DNA of 64,000 nucleotides from Coix lacryma-jobi var. lacryma-jobi. Taxonomy: Eukaryota > Streptophyta > Magnoliopsida > Poales > Poaceae. This document shows positions 11,701 through 22,444 of this stretch, piece after piece. The DNA lies in contig CM019831.1 of NCBI GenBank assembly GCA_009763385.1, positions 16,332,080-16,396,079 of the forward strand. Direction: 5' to 3'. The notes under the pieces are model-generated. The model made no database searches. It was given only the letters and a program-made list of their open reading frames with translations, and had not been told where the DNA came from. Both the position numbers and the translations under genes were made by a program. Numbering within the stretch: position 1 is the first letter of the stretch; each line of letters begins with the position of its first letter.

Positions 11701-13857
11701 ATACATTGAATATTTCCATCTTGAGCTTCTATAGAGGAACCATCCCTCAGTGTGTAGTAGGAGTCCATCCCAATTGTCTTCTAGCCTACACGGTGCCCCT
11801 CTAGGTACATGTGCTCAAGGTTTTGTTATCGCAAGGCACAATTGCATCATCTATAACACTATGGGGTATTATCAAAGGAACAAAGATGCAAATTGAGCTA
11901 GCTCAGATGGTTAGGTTTCTTGTGATGGAACCTATCAAACCAAGTTCATGTTCTTGACTTCACATGGGTGCTCACATTTTTCAAAATTTTATTCTAGGAC
12001 TCAATTGTGTAGTTCTTTCATGGTCAACAACATTAATTGTGGTCCATCATGTCTATCCAAGTTCACTCTCTCAACTTCTCATGGGTTCTCACAAGTTTTC
12101 TAAATTGCAATTATAATTTTGTTGATTGTGTGACAACATGACAAATGGGACTAACAATGTGCGCTAGTATATATAAGGATTTTGTCTCACATATGCAACT
12201 AGATATACATGGAAGAGTGCACCACAATGGAATACATGTATGTGTTGAAGACTCTAAAACATCAGCAAACAACTCATCATGAAGAAACAAAATTAATCCA
12301 AGAAACATAGATCACCAGAGCTTTGAACAGTAGCACCAGACTAATAGATCAAGACCCCCAACATTAATTGTTCAGCATCATGACGACCTGATGAAATGCT
12401 TCATCAGATGATATTGTGATGAACTTGCGCCATTAGAATATTACTACTAGTGCTTTTTTAAGAATCTGGAAAAAGGCATGCCAAGATCAACGAAAGGTTC
12501 AGTGATAGGAGAAATCATGCACCCTAGTCATCTAATGACTACAACAACACATTAAAGACATAATAGGAGGCACCAAAAGGTCTAGTTCCCACTGAGATTT
12601 TTCTTTGGACCATGATGTGATTTGTGCTAGGGCACAACAACCAGTTGTGTGCAACCCACTAGATGTTCTAGTGATGGTCATTTACAGCCACTGTAAGGCT
12701 CGTGATTGCATAAGGTGTGAAATTGTGTGCGACAACTAGTTTGTGTACTTGAGGCTATTATACATATGGATTCAATCCATTTTGAATTATTATAGTGGGA
12801 TATTAAGATTTAGACACACATATCTATGGTCTCTAGCCTCAAAAGTGTTCAAGAGAAGGTTAAGTCTTTAGGGCTAATTATTAGTTCTTGTTTAGGACCA
12901 GTTACACATTTCTTTAGGTATTACCATAGTGGTAGACTAGTTTTGCATATCTCATTGCTTGTTGTGCTTACTTGCACCAAATGTTGTAATTTGTAATTTG
13001 GGCCTTGCACGTCTTGTACTCTTGTGAGACCCTCAAATAGCATTTGTTATGTGGTCTTCATTGTGTGAGGATGAGAGGTCCTTTGGTTTTAACCAAAACC
13101 TCTATTGAGTGAAGAAGATAGAGAGTATTTCAAATGAGGCAATGTGAATACCATCCTACGCATAGTAAAGCCCTTTGTCTATTTGCGTGGAGTTACTCGA
13201 CCAAGAGCTTGGCCCAGTAAGCGATTCCTTGCTAGGGACTCCAATGAGGATTAGGAAAAGGGCAACCTTTTCTTGATACATTTGTAAAAAGCTATCATGC
13301 AGGAGTTCGCATTTTCTATTTAACTCTTTATATATTCTTTGACCTTGCATGTATTGGTTTCTTTACTTTCTTAGAATAGATAATAGGATTGCAATCTATG
13401 CCACAAAACTTTTGTGGTATAGAGATATCATCATAAGCAGAAAGCTAGTGCACATCTAGATTGACTTAGGTAGGTGTTTATATGTGAAAGTTAGCCTAGT
13501 TTTAAGAGACCCAAATCCACTCCTTCTAAGGCGTCATAGTCTCTTGGAAATTATAAGTGTTCTGATTACTAGATAAATACATGTCAAAAAATTTCAAAGT
13601 GTTAGCCATACAAAATGAACTATACATAGTGAAACACTTTTTATATTTTATTAGGTTTTGAAATGCTTTTGTGACTAGAAATGAAAAGTCCAACATACCT
13701 TGTAAACTTCCCCATATCCACCACAACCAATAAGGTTGTCCTTAGAGAAGTTGTTTGTGATGGTTTCTAAGTGGTGTTTCTTAAGACTTAATGGCTCTCC
13801 TGTCTTATCACGTAGCATGTACTCGAGAGTGCGATATGTATCATCTTGAGTGGCCAT
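5736..13857 (-). CDS. Non-RD receptor-like cytoplasmic kinase fused to a partial jacalin lectin domain
   Basis: Six exons: 13857-13699, 9369-9114, 7386-7164, 7028-6902, 6820-6587 and 5930-5736. All introns are GT-AG and all phases agree, giving about 398 codons without a stop. Kinase motifs: glycine loop GCGGYGEVYK (near 44-53), VAIKK with Lys64, HLDLKPDN (Asp172), DFG (190-192) and APE (217-219). The catalytic HRD reads HLD, so this is a non-RD kinase, a class frequent in plant immune signalling. No signal peptide or membrane segment is seen, so a cytoplasmic location is inferred. The last exon encodes the N-terminal half of a jacalin domain (GPWGG at both ends) and has a good donor, GTGAGC-like, at 5735. 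The matching second half is missing downstream; retrotransposon sequence starts at 5173. The matching exon occurs on the other strand at 40025. The gene is therefore truncated as it stands. ATG choice: first in-frame Met before the glycine loop, just after a possible splice acceptor (CCACAG). Confidence 0.85.
6060..6429. mobile_element. MITE in the intron between kinase and jacalin exons
   Basis: Imperfect terminal inverted repeats: left CTCTCCATCCCTAAATATAA; right, read inversely, CTCCATCTATCCCTAAATAT. Length about 370 bp, AT-rich interior, no coding capacity. Confidence 0.6.
7387..9113. other. Kinase intron 2 with decayed MITEs
   Basis: This AT-rich intron separates the exons ending at 9114 and starting at 7386. 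It holds one decayed MITE at about 7493-7770, whose ends CTCTATTCCAAATTATTGTT and (inverse) CTACATTCCAAATTATAGG match, and a weaker one at about 7862-8095. A short direct repeat, ATACTATGCTAACAA / ATACTGTGCTAACAA, lies at 8430-8500. No other coding signal was found. Confidence 0.6.
9370..13698. other. Kinase intron 1 (about 4.3 kb), no gene recognised
   Basis: The borders are a donor (AAG|GTATG) at 13698 and an acceptor (TTACAG) at 9370. The contents are AT-rich. A Tourist-type terminus (GAGCATCTCCAAGAG) begins at about 11027. I recognise no coding domain; short ORFs here are not supported. Confidence 0.6.
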
Positions 13858-14096
13858 TTCTTATCTGTGGTATGCTTCTAGAAGATCAAATATGTTTCCC
13901 TACTATACAATATAAACAAGATGGAAGTTAACCTTATAGTGCAACAACATGGGGTATATATGGAGAATATTTAAAAAAATAGAAGACAATAGTGACATCA
14001 CATCATATTGCTAAGTAAATAAACATGAGGTGAAACATGAGCTATTCACCTCTAGATCCCTATTTACAGAGCTACTCAAAGGATATTTTTTTATAT

Positions 14097-15284
14097 TGTA
14101 AGTGCAATCAAGCCCTAATGTTAGTTTTGGTGATAATGCCCACATAATTAGGGGACTAATAAGATTTACCGAGATGACAAGCATGTTAAACAAAATGGAG
14201 GATGATGTACAGATCGGTGGACCCCCCCCCCCCCCTCAATTGCATTAGGATGTGGCTTCCAGCTCAAAGGCATTTATTTTACATTTATATTTTAAATTTG
14301 AGTTTATAAAAGTTGTACTACTAAGGGGGATGCATCTCACAAACTTAAATATGCAACCAAGTGCTAAAACTCCACCCAACATCCTCATATATCTTGTCTA
14401 AACTACCAGTGAAACAGTTTCCAAATCAGAGCAGATTAGGCAGGTCGACAGTGCTGCGCCTTAGGGCGGTACTACCGTGACATAAATTTTGTCTGTTGGC
14501 ATATAGGAGTATATCCTTCACCCCCCTCTCCCTCCGCCAATGGTCACCTTCGATAATTTGCATCCAGACTTGACCAGAGAAGCTCTCCTCTCTGCCTTCT
14601 ACTCCATTGGAGCACCTATTCAAATCTTTTGTCACCCTCTTCCATTGACCCCCCCCCTCAAAACTTTGAGAGCTTGAGCCTCCAATTAGTAAGAGAAAGC
14701 TTCTCCCTCTGCTCTTCAACTCCAACAACACTTGGTTCGCATTGAGGCCGGTGGTTTGCATCTATTACTCTTGGAGCTTGCTCCTAGCAGGCTAGCGTGT
14801 CACCCGTGGAGCTTTGCAACTTGTGTGCAGTCCCAAGAGGTTTGTAATCACCCCAAATAGCTAGTGGAATCACCCCTCATCTCAAGAGTTTGCTCTTTAA
14901 CTTGAGAACGAGGTTAGGATTCGAAGATACCCAAGCCTTTGTGGCTACCTCAATAACGTGGACTTAGGCAAGCCTTGGTGGTGAGCTAAACCGGTGTCTC
15001 ACTTGTGTTTTTGTGATTTGCTTGGATCTATTTCTTTCTGTGGTGATTTCTAGGGTTTTGACCGATCTACTTGTGTGTGCACTTCCTACATCTTTCAAGT
15101 GGTGGAACAAGTTCTATACTACCCCAGGAAGGTCCATAATTCCCAGATCTACTTTTTGTTGGACAAATTTCTATCTATGTGCTTGAGGTCCATCACGGAA
15201 GCACGTCGCTCTCTATTATAACATTTGTTTGAGCTGAATTTTTATACGCCTATTCACCCCCTCTAGGCTAACCAAGATCCTACA
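14097..15284 (+). mobile_element. Solo LTR of a Ty1/copia element, TATAT target-site duplication
   Basis: Begins TGTAAGTGCAATCAAGCCC and ends ...GATCCTACA, with the typical late-LTR phrase CTATTCACCCCCTCTAGG. The 5 bp on each side are TATAT (14092-14096 and 15285-15289). Length 1188 bp, no internal region, so it is a solo LTR left by recombination. The start resembles SIRE/Maximus-type copia LTRs (from memory, not searched). It sits about 240 bp upstream of the kinase start codon. Poly-C runs at about 14221 and 14650 are internal. Confidence 0.85.
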
Positions 15285-15925
15285 TATATCTCTCGTGTTT
15301 CTAATAGACTCAAATTTTTGTTCTCTATACTCCAATACCTTATCAAAAAATTCCTTGTATGAAAAAGTCCTGATAGAACTGTTATATATTGCACTAAATA
15401 TATGCCCCTTGCCCTGGGACCATGATTTTCTGGATTGAACCTTAGTAATTGGATGTAGAAGCGTGAGCTCTGAGGGCTTTGTTTCGACGCAGACACATGA
15501 ATCTGGTACGTCTTCATGTTGGAATCCGATAGGACGTTGATGCGTGAGCGTCGAGTGGAGGATGATTTGTATCAGACACGGATACATGAGCAAGATCAAG
15601 ATTTGGTATCACCAGGTAGATGATGACGTTATAGTCTTTTAGGTGTATATAAATAGATTTAGAGAGTAATGTAGCCTCTTAAAATAGGGAGTGAGAAGGG
15701 TGGTTTTTGAGGGTGGAAGAGATAGAGTGGTGTAGAGATGGTTTTTCTTTGTTTTCTAAACTTATGATAAAGAGTGAGAGGGATATTTTTTTAAAAAGTT
15801 TGTGAGGAAACTACCATGTAATGTATTTTGTGATAGAAGATCTCTTGGAGATGCTCTAAAGAAGTGGGAATATCATTTCTAAACCTGTATGATGGGCAAA
15901 ATGAACAAAATCATAATTTTCATAA
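15285..15925. other. Intergenic or intronic DNA, no gene recognised
   Basis: Short overlapping minus-strand ORFs (15216-15599) show no recognisable motif. A Tourist-like terminus, CTCTTGGAGATGCTC followed by TAA, ends at about 15857. It mirrors the terminus at 11027. Confidence 0.5.
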
Positions 15926-16219
15926 GGTCAATATCAATGGTGAGTTTCATTTCGTTGTTTCCAAGACTACCATGTCATATAAAATAAAATAAACTTGAAT
16001 GAAACTCTCTATTGAGAGTGAGAGTTTCATTGTAAAGTTTCATAGGCATTAAATTTCATGACTCATAGAGAGTTGGTATTCGTGCCAAGAGAGTTTCATC
16101 TAGATAAAACTCATTTCTTCTCTCACTTATTAAATACACCGCCATGTCATCAACAATGCCTATGTGGCAACCTATTTAATGCAAATGAAACTCAATTGAA
16201 ACTCCCATTGAGATTGGCC
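15926..16219. mobile_element. Tourist-like MITE, TAA target-site duplication
   Basis: Termini GGTCAATATCAATGGTGAG and (inverse) GGCCAATCTCAATGGGAG match. TAA flanks both ends (15923-15925 and 16220-16222). Length 294 bp. The interior holds further inverted GAGTTTCAT motifs. Confidence 0.8.
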
Positions 16220-17169
16220 TAATCGAAGAGTTTTGTTTTCCAAAACGAGTTAAATTAGCCTGATTGCAAAGAAGCTTCCATGCTAGTCCTTACAAGATGT
16301 GCTTGCAAAATAAATCGTGGAAATTCTAAGAAAAAGTCAGAAATATTGACTCTCTATTTGACTGATTTTTGTCTTCTAAAAGAGTACCGAAATCTATGAG
16401 CCGGACCAAAGGACCTTTATATAAAATTAAAAATGATTACCTATTGGTAGGGTATAATAAGTATGAGAAGCAAAATATATGTGTAACAAAACTAGCTCAG
16501 GCATGTATAAACATCGACACATATTAAGTCTCAACAACCCTGAGGGCGTGAGGACCTCTTGGCCAAAATATATAAGGTACTTTGACAATCATCATTTGAA
16601 TTGAAGAAATAGCAAAATTGAAAAATATAAATTGGAGCAGCGCCAAGGCAGACTAGATAGCTTCTTCCTATCAGTATGCAGTGTGATATCCTTTTTTTAT
16701 TAATATGCAGTAGCAGGATTAGAGTATAAGGTTAATAATATAGAACATTACTTGTCTATAAGACGCATATATCAGAAAAAATAGAGGCAAATCCATACAA
16801 TAACTTGTCTCTTGCTATTCTCTGGCAACCACTAATACTTGCTCCGTTCCAATAATGTATAGATCGTTTTGGCTTTTGTATATATATATTTTATATGTAA
16901 AAAAAATGACCTGCGGGGGTAAGATAGCTCCGGACATTATGTTCAAGAAAAAGACCTTCTCACACAGGTTGAGAGAACCACGAACCCCTACCCTACCTAT
17001 ACATAGTGGTACGTTAGTTTACGTGACGGCGGGCTGGCCTTAGGCCTGTGCTTTGGCATGGGGCAGACGAGAGATTATTTTTTTAATGCGTAGATAAACT
17101 ATGCCTCCTCCGGCCAACAAATCCGCTCCAGAGGAGGTTCGAACTGTGGCGGTGCAAAATAAATAGCTA
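16220..17169. other. Non-coding repeat-like DNA
   Basis: A truncated MITE end (GCTCCGTTCCAATAATG) lies near 16841. The stretch 16900-17160 resembles old transposon sequence with no recognised terminus. No gene seen. Confidence 0.45.
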
Positions 17170-17178
17170 AACCAACTA

Positions 17179-17442
17179 GGGAACGTATGCTATGGAAACC
17201 CAGTTCCCGTGGAAACTATGGAAACTCGCACGTGGATTGCTGGATCTAAATCCGATGGCTATGGCTAATGGTGTTGTGCACCTGTGTTGTACCTGTGTTG
17301 GCTATATATATTAGAGAGAGATAAATGGGGGGGTTAATTGCTAATCTCCACTATTAGCCATAGTCATCGGATTTAGATCCAGCGATCCACGTGCGAGTTT
17401 CCATAGTTTCCACGGGAACCTGGTTTTCATAGCATACGTCTC
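17179..17442. mobile_element. MULE-type fold-back MITE with 9-bp target-site duplication
   Basis: A 264-bp palindromic element. Arms of roughly 95 bp match closely: GTATGCTATGGAAACC on the left, and TATGGAAACTCGCACGTGGA mirrored on the right. AACCAACTA flanks both sides (17170-17178 and 17443-17451); 9 bp is the Mutator-superfamily length. The loop holds a short TATATATA tract. Confidence 0.82.
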
Positions 17443-17556
17443 AACCAACTAAACTAGCGAAAAAGTAGGTATTTAGGAAAAGCTACCACGACCTATATTT
17501 AGGACGAAAGGTGGTAGATTTTTATTTCAATCATGAGCTCACAAATCTACTACTAG

Positions 17557-18130
17557 CACTACCGGAATCCGATGCTTTGTCGAGTGCCAAATTTTGGTAC
17601 TCGCAAAGATCCTCTTTGCCGAGTGCCAAAAACAAAACACTCGACAAAGGCTTGACACTTGGCAAAGAGGGACTTTATCGAGTGCCTGAAATTTGACACT
17701 TGGTAAAGACCCTCTTTATCGAGTGATGGAATTTGACACTCGACAAAGACTCTCTTTGCTGAGTGCCGAAATTTGACATTTGACAAAAAGTTGTGTGCTT
17801 GAAACTTAGCACTTAGCGGACAAAAAATGACAATTCAAAGTATATTTTAAAGCAGTAAATTAATTCAAATTAAAAAATATTCAACTACAAAGTTGTATAA
17901 CTCCTTAAGAACTTTTATTTTGATCATTTCTCCATTAGACAAAGCGAGTAACGTCGTTCACTAAATCTACATCTCTCATATAGTTTCATGATATAGAAGA
18001 GAGATATATAATATTTGTGAACAATATTGCTATCACTACGTCGGATGAACAAATAATGAGCAAAATAAAAGTTGTAGATTCTTTTTCATGAAATTATTTT
18101 TTTCTATTTATTTTGCGTTTTTCTTGAGTT
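17557..18130 (-). mobile_element. Truncated non-autonomous CACTA element (one end)
   Basis: Starts with CACTACCGGAATCC and is followed by subterminal GAGTGCC / GGCACTC-type repeats (17570-17780). An AT-rich interior around ATTCAACTACAAAGTTGT follows. The interior matches, in inverse orientation, the right part of the element at 22445-23773. No second terminus is found, so it is truncated near 18130. Confidence 0.75.
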
Positions 18131-18429
18131 CGAGTGTTATCTTTTGAATTTTATAACATCGAAAGCACTGTAGGTCTGATAAGTGTTTTGGTACGGTATA
18201 GATTCCTTTGGTACGTAGTACTAGAGAGTCCAACGTCGCTGTGGCCGCGGGCGGGTAGTATTCAGCACAGGCAGCTGGCAGCTTTGACAGACAGGTAGTA
18301 CACTGGCCCCGTGCGCGTGAGCCCCACCCCAACTTGGATCACTTGCTCCGTCCACAAGCAGCTACGTCTCTGTCTTTGAGATCGAGTCGATCAATTAGGA
18401 AGAAAAAGAAGAAGAAGAAGAGCACCCAT

Positions 18430-19372
18430 CAGTGGCGGATCTAGAATTTTATGATGACTAGGATCAAATTTCACTAGCAAAATACCATCATCATCTATAT
18501 GATGTCAAAGTCCCAATCATCGGTCTTCATCATATAAATTGATTATAGAGAAATATAAAATTATATTCTAATTAGAATCAAAAGTTAAATTAAAACTGTA
18601 AACTTAGTTGTTAGAATTAAAATTAGCAGACAATTGAAGTAAAGAGAAGAAACGCTTCACCGAGCCCCTGCACTTCCTGTTCTTAAGTGTTTGTCCTCAG
18701 CTGTTGGGCCAGTTCTAGCGCTCGGCCGTATGGAGCTCCGTCTCGCAGCCTCGGGCGCTCGACACAGTGAGCGAACAGGGGGGATGCGATGGGTGACAGT
18801 GCAGCCGCGCACGCAAAGACATGAAAAATGGCGGTGGCCAGCACCGGACACGGCGACGCTAGACGGGGCACGACGCAGGCAAAGACGCGAAGAAATGACG
18901 GTGGCCGGCACTCGATGTGGCGATGCCGGACGGGGCACAATGCAGCGCGCATGCGTGTAGCCAGGCGACGGACCAAGCCGACTTTGCGGCCGATGGGTGC
19001 CTATGACACATGAACATAACGATATGCAGGTGCGACGTGTGAGAGAGAGAATGGAGAAGAGGAAGAGGAGGTGTCGCGCGTGAGTGAGAACACTGAAGAG
19101 ACGTTGGGCTTGAGTGAGAGAGAAGTTTATCAACTCTTTTTATTGAGAGCCTGTTTGGAACGCAGGAATTTCACAGGAATCAACATAGGAATTTTATAGA
19201 AAATCAGTTCAATTTCACAGGAAAAACGTAGGTATAGAAAATTTTTCTTGCATTCTAAACAGGTGTCGAGTTATTCATTATTGGGTTAGAATCTAAAACT
19301 TGTTGCTAGAAAATTTGGATCGTGACTAGCGTCATGGCCCTAGAGGCCCTAACCCTAGAACCGCCTGCAGCC
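18430..19372. mobile_element. Unclassified repeat with GC-rich core
   Basis: Ends look like imperfect inverted repeats (AGTGGCGGATCTAG at left, CTAGAACCGCCTGCAG at right). A GC-rich core (18660-19010) is open in several frames, but no domain is recognised. A small element with ends AGCCTGTTTGGAACGC and (inverse) ACACCTGTTTAGAATGC is nested at about 19149-19266. No target-site duplication was found, so the borders are tentative. Confidence 0.45.
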
Positions 19373-19814
19373 AGCAATTATAAGCCTATCTGTGTGCACG
19401 TACAGCTAGCTTGATGCTCTCTAGCTTAGGCCATCCGCAATGGTTGTCAAATAGCTAGCTAGGAAGAATTCTATTGGCTCTCAATAACACTTTACAAATA
19501 TCTAGCGAGATGGCGTATAAAAATAATATAAAAGTAGCACTCTTATTGGCCATCAAGGAGAGATCTCTTTCCTCGATAGGCAATAAAAGTGCTACTTTTG
19601 TAAGTTGTCTCATCAAAATAGTATTTATTTATATGTCTCATCTAGCTAGCTATTTATAAGTTGTCATTGAGAGCCAATAGCATTCTTCTCAAAGACCAAA
19701 TAGCTAGCGATTTGAACACCATTACGGATGCCCTTAGCTAGCTCGACCATGGCCGCATCCTGGATGGTTCAGCAGGAAGCTCTGCCGCCAGGCCAAAGTG
19801 AAGATGAAGCGATC
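19373..19814 (+). other. Possible disrupted gene start (TATA-like box and ATG)
   Basis: An ATTATAAGC box lies at about 19377-19385. The sequence downstream, without the Tourist MITE at 19429, runs through a short leader to ATGGCCGCATCC at 19749. The reading frame then enters the retroposon at 19815. The encoded peptide start (MAASWMVQQEALPPG) is not recognised. Weak evidence only. Confidence 0.25.
19429..19733. mobile_element. Tourist-like MITE, TTA target-site duplication
   Basis: Termini GGCCATCCGCAATGG and (inverse) GGGCATCCGTAATGG, flanked by TTA at 19426-19428 and 19734-19736. It is a 305-bp palindrome with mirrored ATAGCTAGC, CTATTGGCTCTCAAT and AGTAGCAC motifs. Confidence 0.85.
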
Positions 19815-21409
19815 ATATCCTTCGGGATCCCTTACCGCACTCCGAAACGCCCCCGCGTCGCTCTCCTGGGTGACACGGGCGGCTCCTCCCCTCCGTCGCC
19901 AGAACCGGTCCTCACCGCCCCTGTGCCCTCGCCGCTGCCGGAGCAGGCGGTCGGGAAGCCCGTGCAGCCACAAGGATGGCGGCGGCGGGGCCTTTCTTCC
20001 TTCTCCCTTCTCCTTTCTCCTTTCCCCTCCTCCTCTCTCCTCTCCAATGGGTGGCGACCATGGCGCGCCGACCAGCGGCGGTTTCCTCCGCGCCTCACCG
20101 CTGATTTCGTCGGATCCGACAGTCCTGTGGCCGGATCCAGTGGGGGGCCCTCTCCATGGAGGCAGGCAGTGGGGCAGCCGGTGCCGAGCAAGATGGCCAG
20201 AGCTCGGCCAGATCCACCCGCTCTGGGCCCGGATCCGGCGAGCTCCGCCCCGGATCTGCTATATCCGGGTCCCATGGCGTTTGCTCGGGTGAGGAGGATG
20301 GGCGGTCCTTTGACGGTTGCGGGGCTCCTCGGCGCCATGGCCTGTGGTGGCCCGATCCGGCAGCCGCTGCCGCCGTGGCCGGATCTGGCGGTCGCGCGCT
20401 TGGGCCATCCCATGGCACGGCTTCGGCGCGTAGCTTGCGGTCGTGGCTGTCGGACCTTCGGGATGCTGCAGCAGGTGGCGTCTTCCTCGCCCTGCAGCGG
20501 CATGGCGGTGTTCGGGCCAGTGGCGTGGCTGCCAGGACAATGTGTCGCGCCCGTCGGCGGTTGGCCTAGTCGACCCTGCCCGGCGCGCGGCCTGAGCGGC
20601 CTGAGATGTCGAGCAGGTTGGCGGTCTGGTGGCGATGGTTAGCATTGAGTTTTGGGAGAAAGCTTAGTCCGGCTACTCTGAAGAAGCAGCCTTCCTGTCT
20701 CGGCTACTCTGATCCTGCAGTCCATCTCCCACGGTCGTCGCGCCAGTGCTATGCCTTCCTGTGCTTAATCTCTTCTTCGCTTGGGTGTGTCTAGTTCGGG
20801 TGATGGTGTCGCCACTGTAGTTCGCAGTGACTACCTGGTCACTGGCGGTCCAACGTCTTATTCGCGGTGGCTACCTAGTCACCGGCGGTTCACCTCGCGA
20901 CTTCCTGGTTGCTAGAGGTTTACCTCACGACTTCCTGGTCGTTGGAGGTTTGAGGTTGACGTCTCCTTCGCAGTGGCTGTCTGGTCGCGACTTCCTGGTT
21001 GCTAGAGGTTTACCTCACAACTTCCTGGTCGTTGGAGGTTTGAGGTTGACGTCTCCTTCGCAGTGGCTGCCTGGTCACTTGTGGTTTCACTTTGCGGCTA
21101 CCTGATCGCTTGAGGTTCCGGTGGATGCTTTGCCACCGCGGCTTGACCCCCTCGACTGGTGTCCTTTGCGGGGTGTATCCCTTTTGCAGGCATAGTTTAG
21201 TTGGTTCGTTGGTCATTGTTGGAGGTAGTAGTGACCTTCCTCTCTCTTGTTTTTCATGCTGTCTATTCGAGTGTCTGTTCGAGTAGGGATTTCGTAGGTA
21301 ATCTTAGGATTATTTGCGAATCTTTTGTATCGTTTATGTGTAGGTCTATTGATCACTCTCCTCTGCTTAATGAAAAACGGGCTATATCTCCGATCTCAAA
21401 AAAAAAAAA
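19815..21409 (+). mobile_element. Non-autonomous poly(A) retroposon (LINE-type insertion)
   Basis: The insert ends in a run of about 13 A and is flanked by AAGATGAAGCGATC (19801-19814) and AAGATGAAACGATC (21410-21423), a 14-bp duplication with one mismatch. Those are marks of target-primed reverse transcription. The 5' part (to about 20645) is GC-rich with long ORFs on both strands but no reverse transcriptase or other domain. A 90-bp sequence is tandemly doubled at 20896-21075. It could be an internally deleted LINE keeping the 5' and 3' ends, or a retrocopy. The long ORF at 19728-20642 crosses the insertion border and is not called as a gene. Confidence 0.65.
20896..21085. repeat. 90-bp tandem duplication in the retroposon tail
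   Basis: CGCGACTTCCTGGTTGCTAG starts at 20896 and again at 20986, with nearly identical following sequence. Shorter related units (CACTGGCGGT / CACCGGCGGT) precede it. Confidence 0.85.
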
Positions 21410-21423
21410 AAGATGAAACGATC

Positions 21424-21699
21424 GATCGAGGACTGGGCTAGCTCATCATCGTAACTATCCTACGATATCCCTATATTATACGTACGTAGTAGTAGTAATG
21501 TAGCGCGAAGCACGTACGTACGTGCGTACAGCGTACGTCGAACAACAAATTAAAGGAACAAGAAGCGATATACTCCGTAGGTACGTACGTACTCCGTATA
21601 TCCTAAATTAAAGGACTTACTTATTAACTTGGTGCGTGCTAGCTTGCCTAGCTAGCTAAAGTTAGTTAGAAACAAGATAGATAAATAAAAAGGACTCAC
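21424..21699. other. Non-coding stretch with ACGTACGT repeats
   Basis: Alternating CGTACGTA tracts (about 21478-21600) and CTAGCTAG tracts. It could be the 5' part of an intron if the exon at 21700 is real. Confidence 0.4.
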
Positions 21700-21845
21700 C
21701 GCGGCGGCTGGGCAGGCCGGACACCGGAGGATCGGAGGGGACGCAGGAAGGAAGAAGAGCTAGCACCCACCCACCACGCACCTCGGGCGGCGGCGGCGGC
21801 GACGATGCAGAGCAGGCCGGCCGAACCTGCATATGTCGGGCCTTA
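21700..21845 (-). other. Candidate 5'-UTR exon upstream of the kinase gene
   Basis: On the minus strand a GC-rich leader with CTCTTCTTCCTTCC tracts and a GCC repeat ends at a strong donor, CGCG|GTGAGTCC (border 21700/21699). The kinase ATG at 13857 is preceded by a plausible acceptor (CATACCACAG) about 7 nt upstream. Together they could form a leader with an intron of about 7.8 kb filled by transposons. No transcript evidence is available, and another gene could own this exon. Confidence 0.3.
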
Positions 21846-22444
21846 AATCGGGAGGACGCGGTGCGGCACCAGCCCTCGGGTCAACGTTCAATGGCTACGA
21901 CTACGACAGGGGAACCAACGGTCTACGGAGTACCTAGCTAGCCGACGTTTCCATTCACGCAGTGACGCATGTGCAGTCATAGTCGCACCTCCTGGCTCCA
22001 CATGCAAGTTGCATGCTAGCCACTTTGACTGTTCAAGCATACGTAGCTGAACTGTTTTAGAATAAATTCATAAACAATTTTTTTTAGGTAAAGCTAAGCT
22101 GTTCCAATAACTTCATGCATGACCGAGAGATTGAGAGAAATGAGCGCGTGTGAGCTATAAAAAACTATTTTTCTTAACTTCATTTCAACTTATCCGTTCA
22201 TGAGAGGTGGAATAAAACAACGAACTTCAGTTTCACGGTTGACAATGTTTCGTAAAAAAGTTGTTTGACAAAAAAAAACTCATAGAGCTATTATAAGCTA
22301 TACCAACCAGACTAATAGTATATGTATTGAAAATGCTCTAATGTAGAGCATTGTATATTTCAAAACAGGGAGTTTTCCCCTGAAAGTTTGATGTTGAAAA
22401 GACAGGCACTACCTTCTTCATGATTTTTTTTTTGCTACGATACT
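21846..22444. other. Intergenic DNA, no gene recognised
   Basis: AT-rich except near the candidate exon. A short region resembling a promoter of the 21.7-kb exon (GATTTAAGG on the minus strand, near 21845) is suggestive only. Confidence 0.35.

Noticed and set aside
19728..20642. 304-aa plus-strand ORF
   Set aside because: It crosses the retroposon border at 19815, several other frames are equally open because of GC content, and no domain is recognisable.
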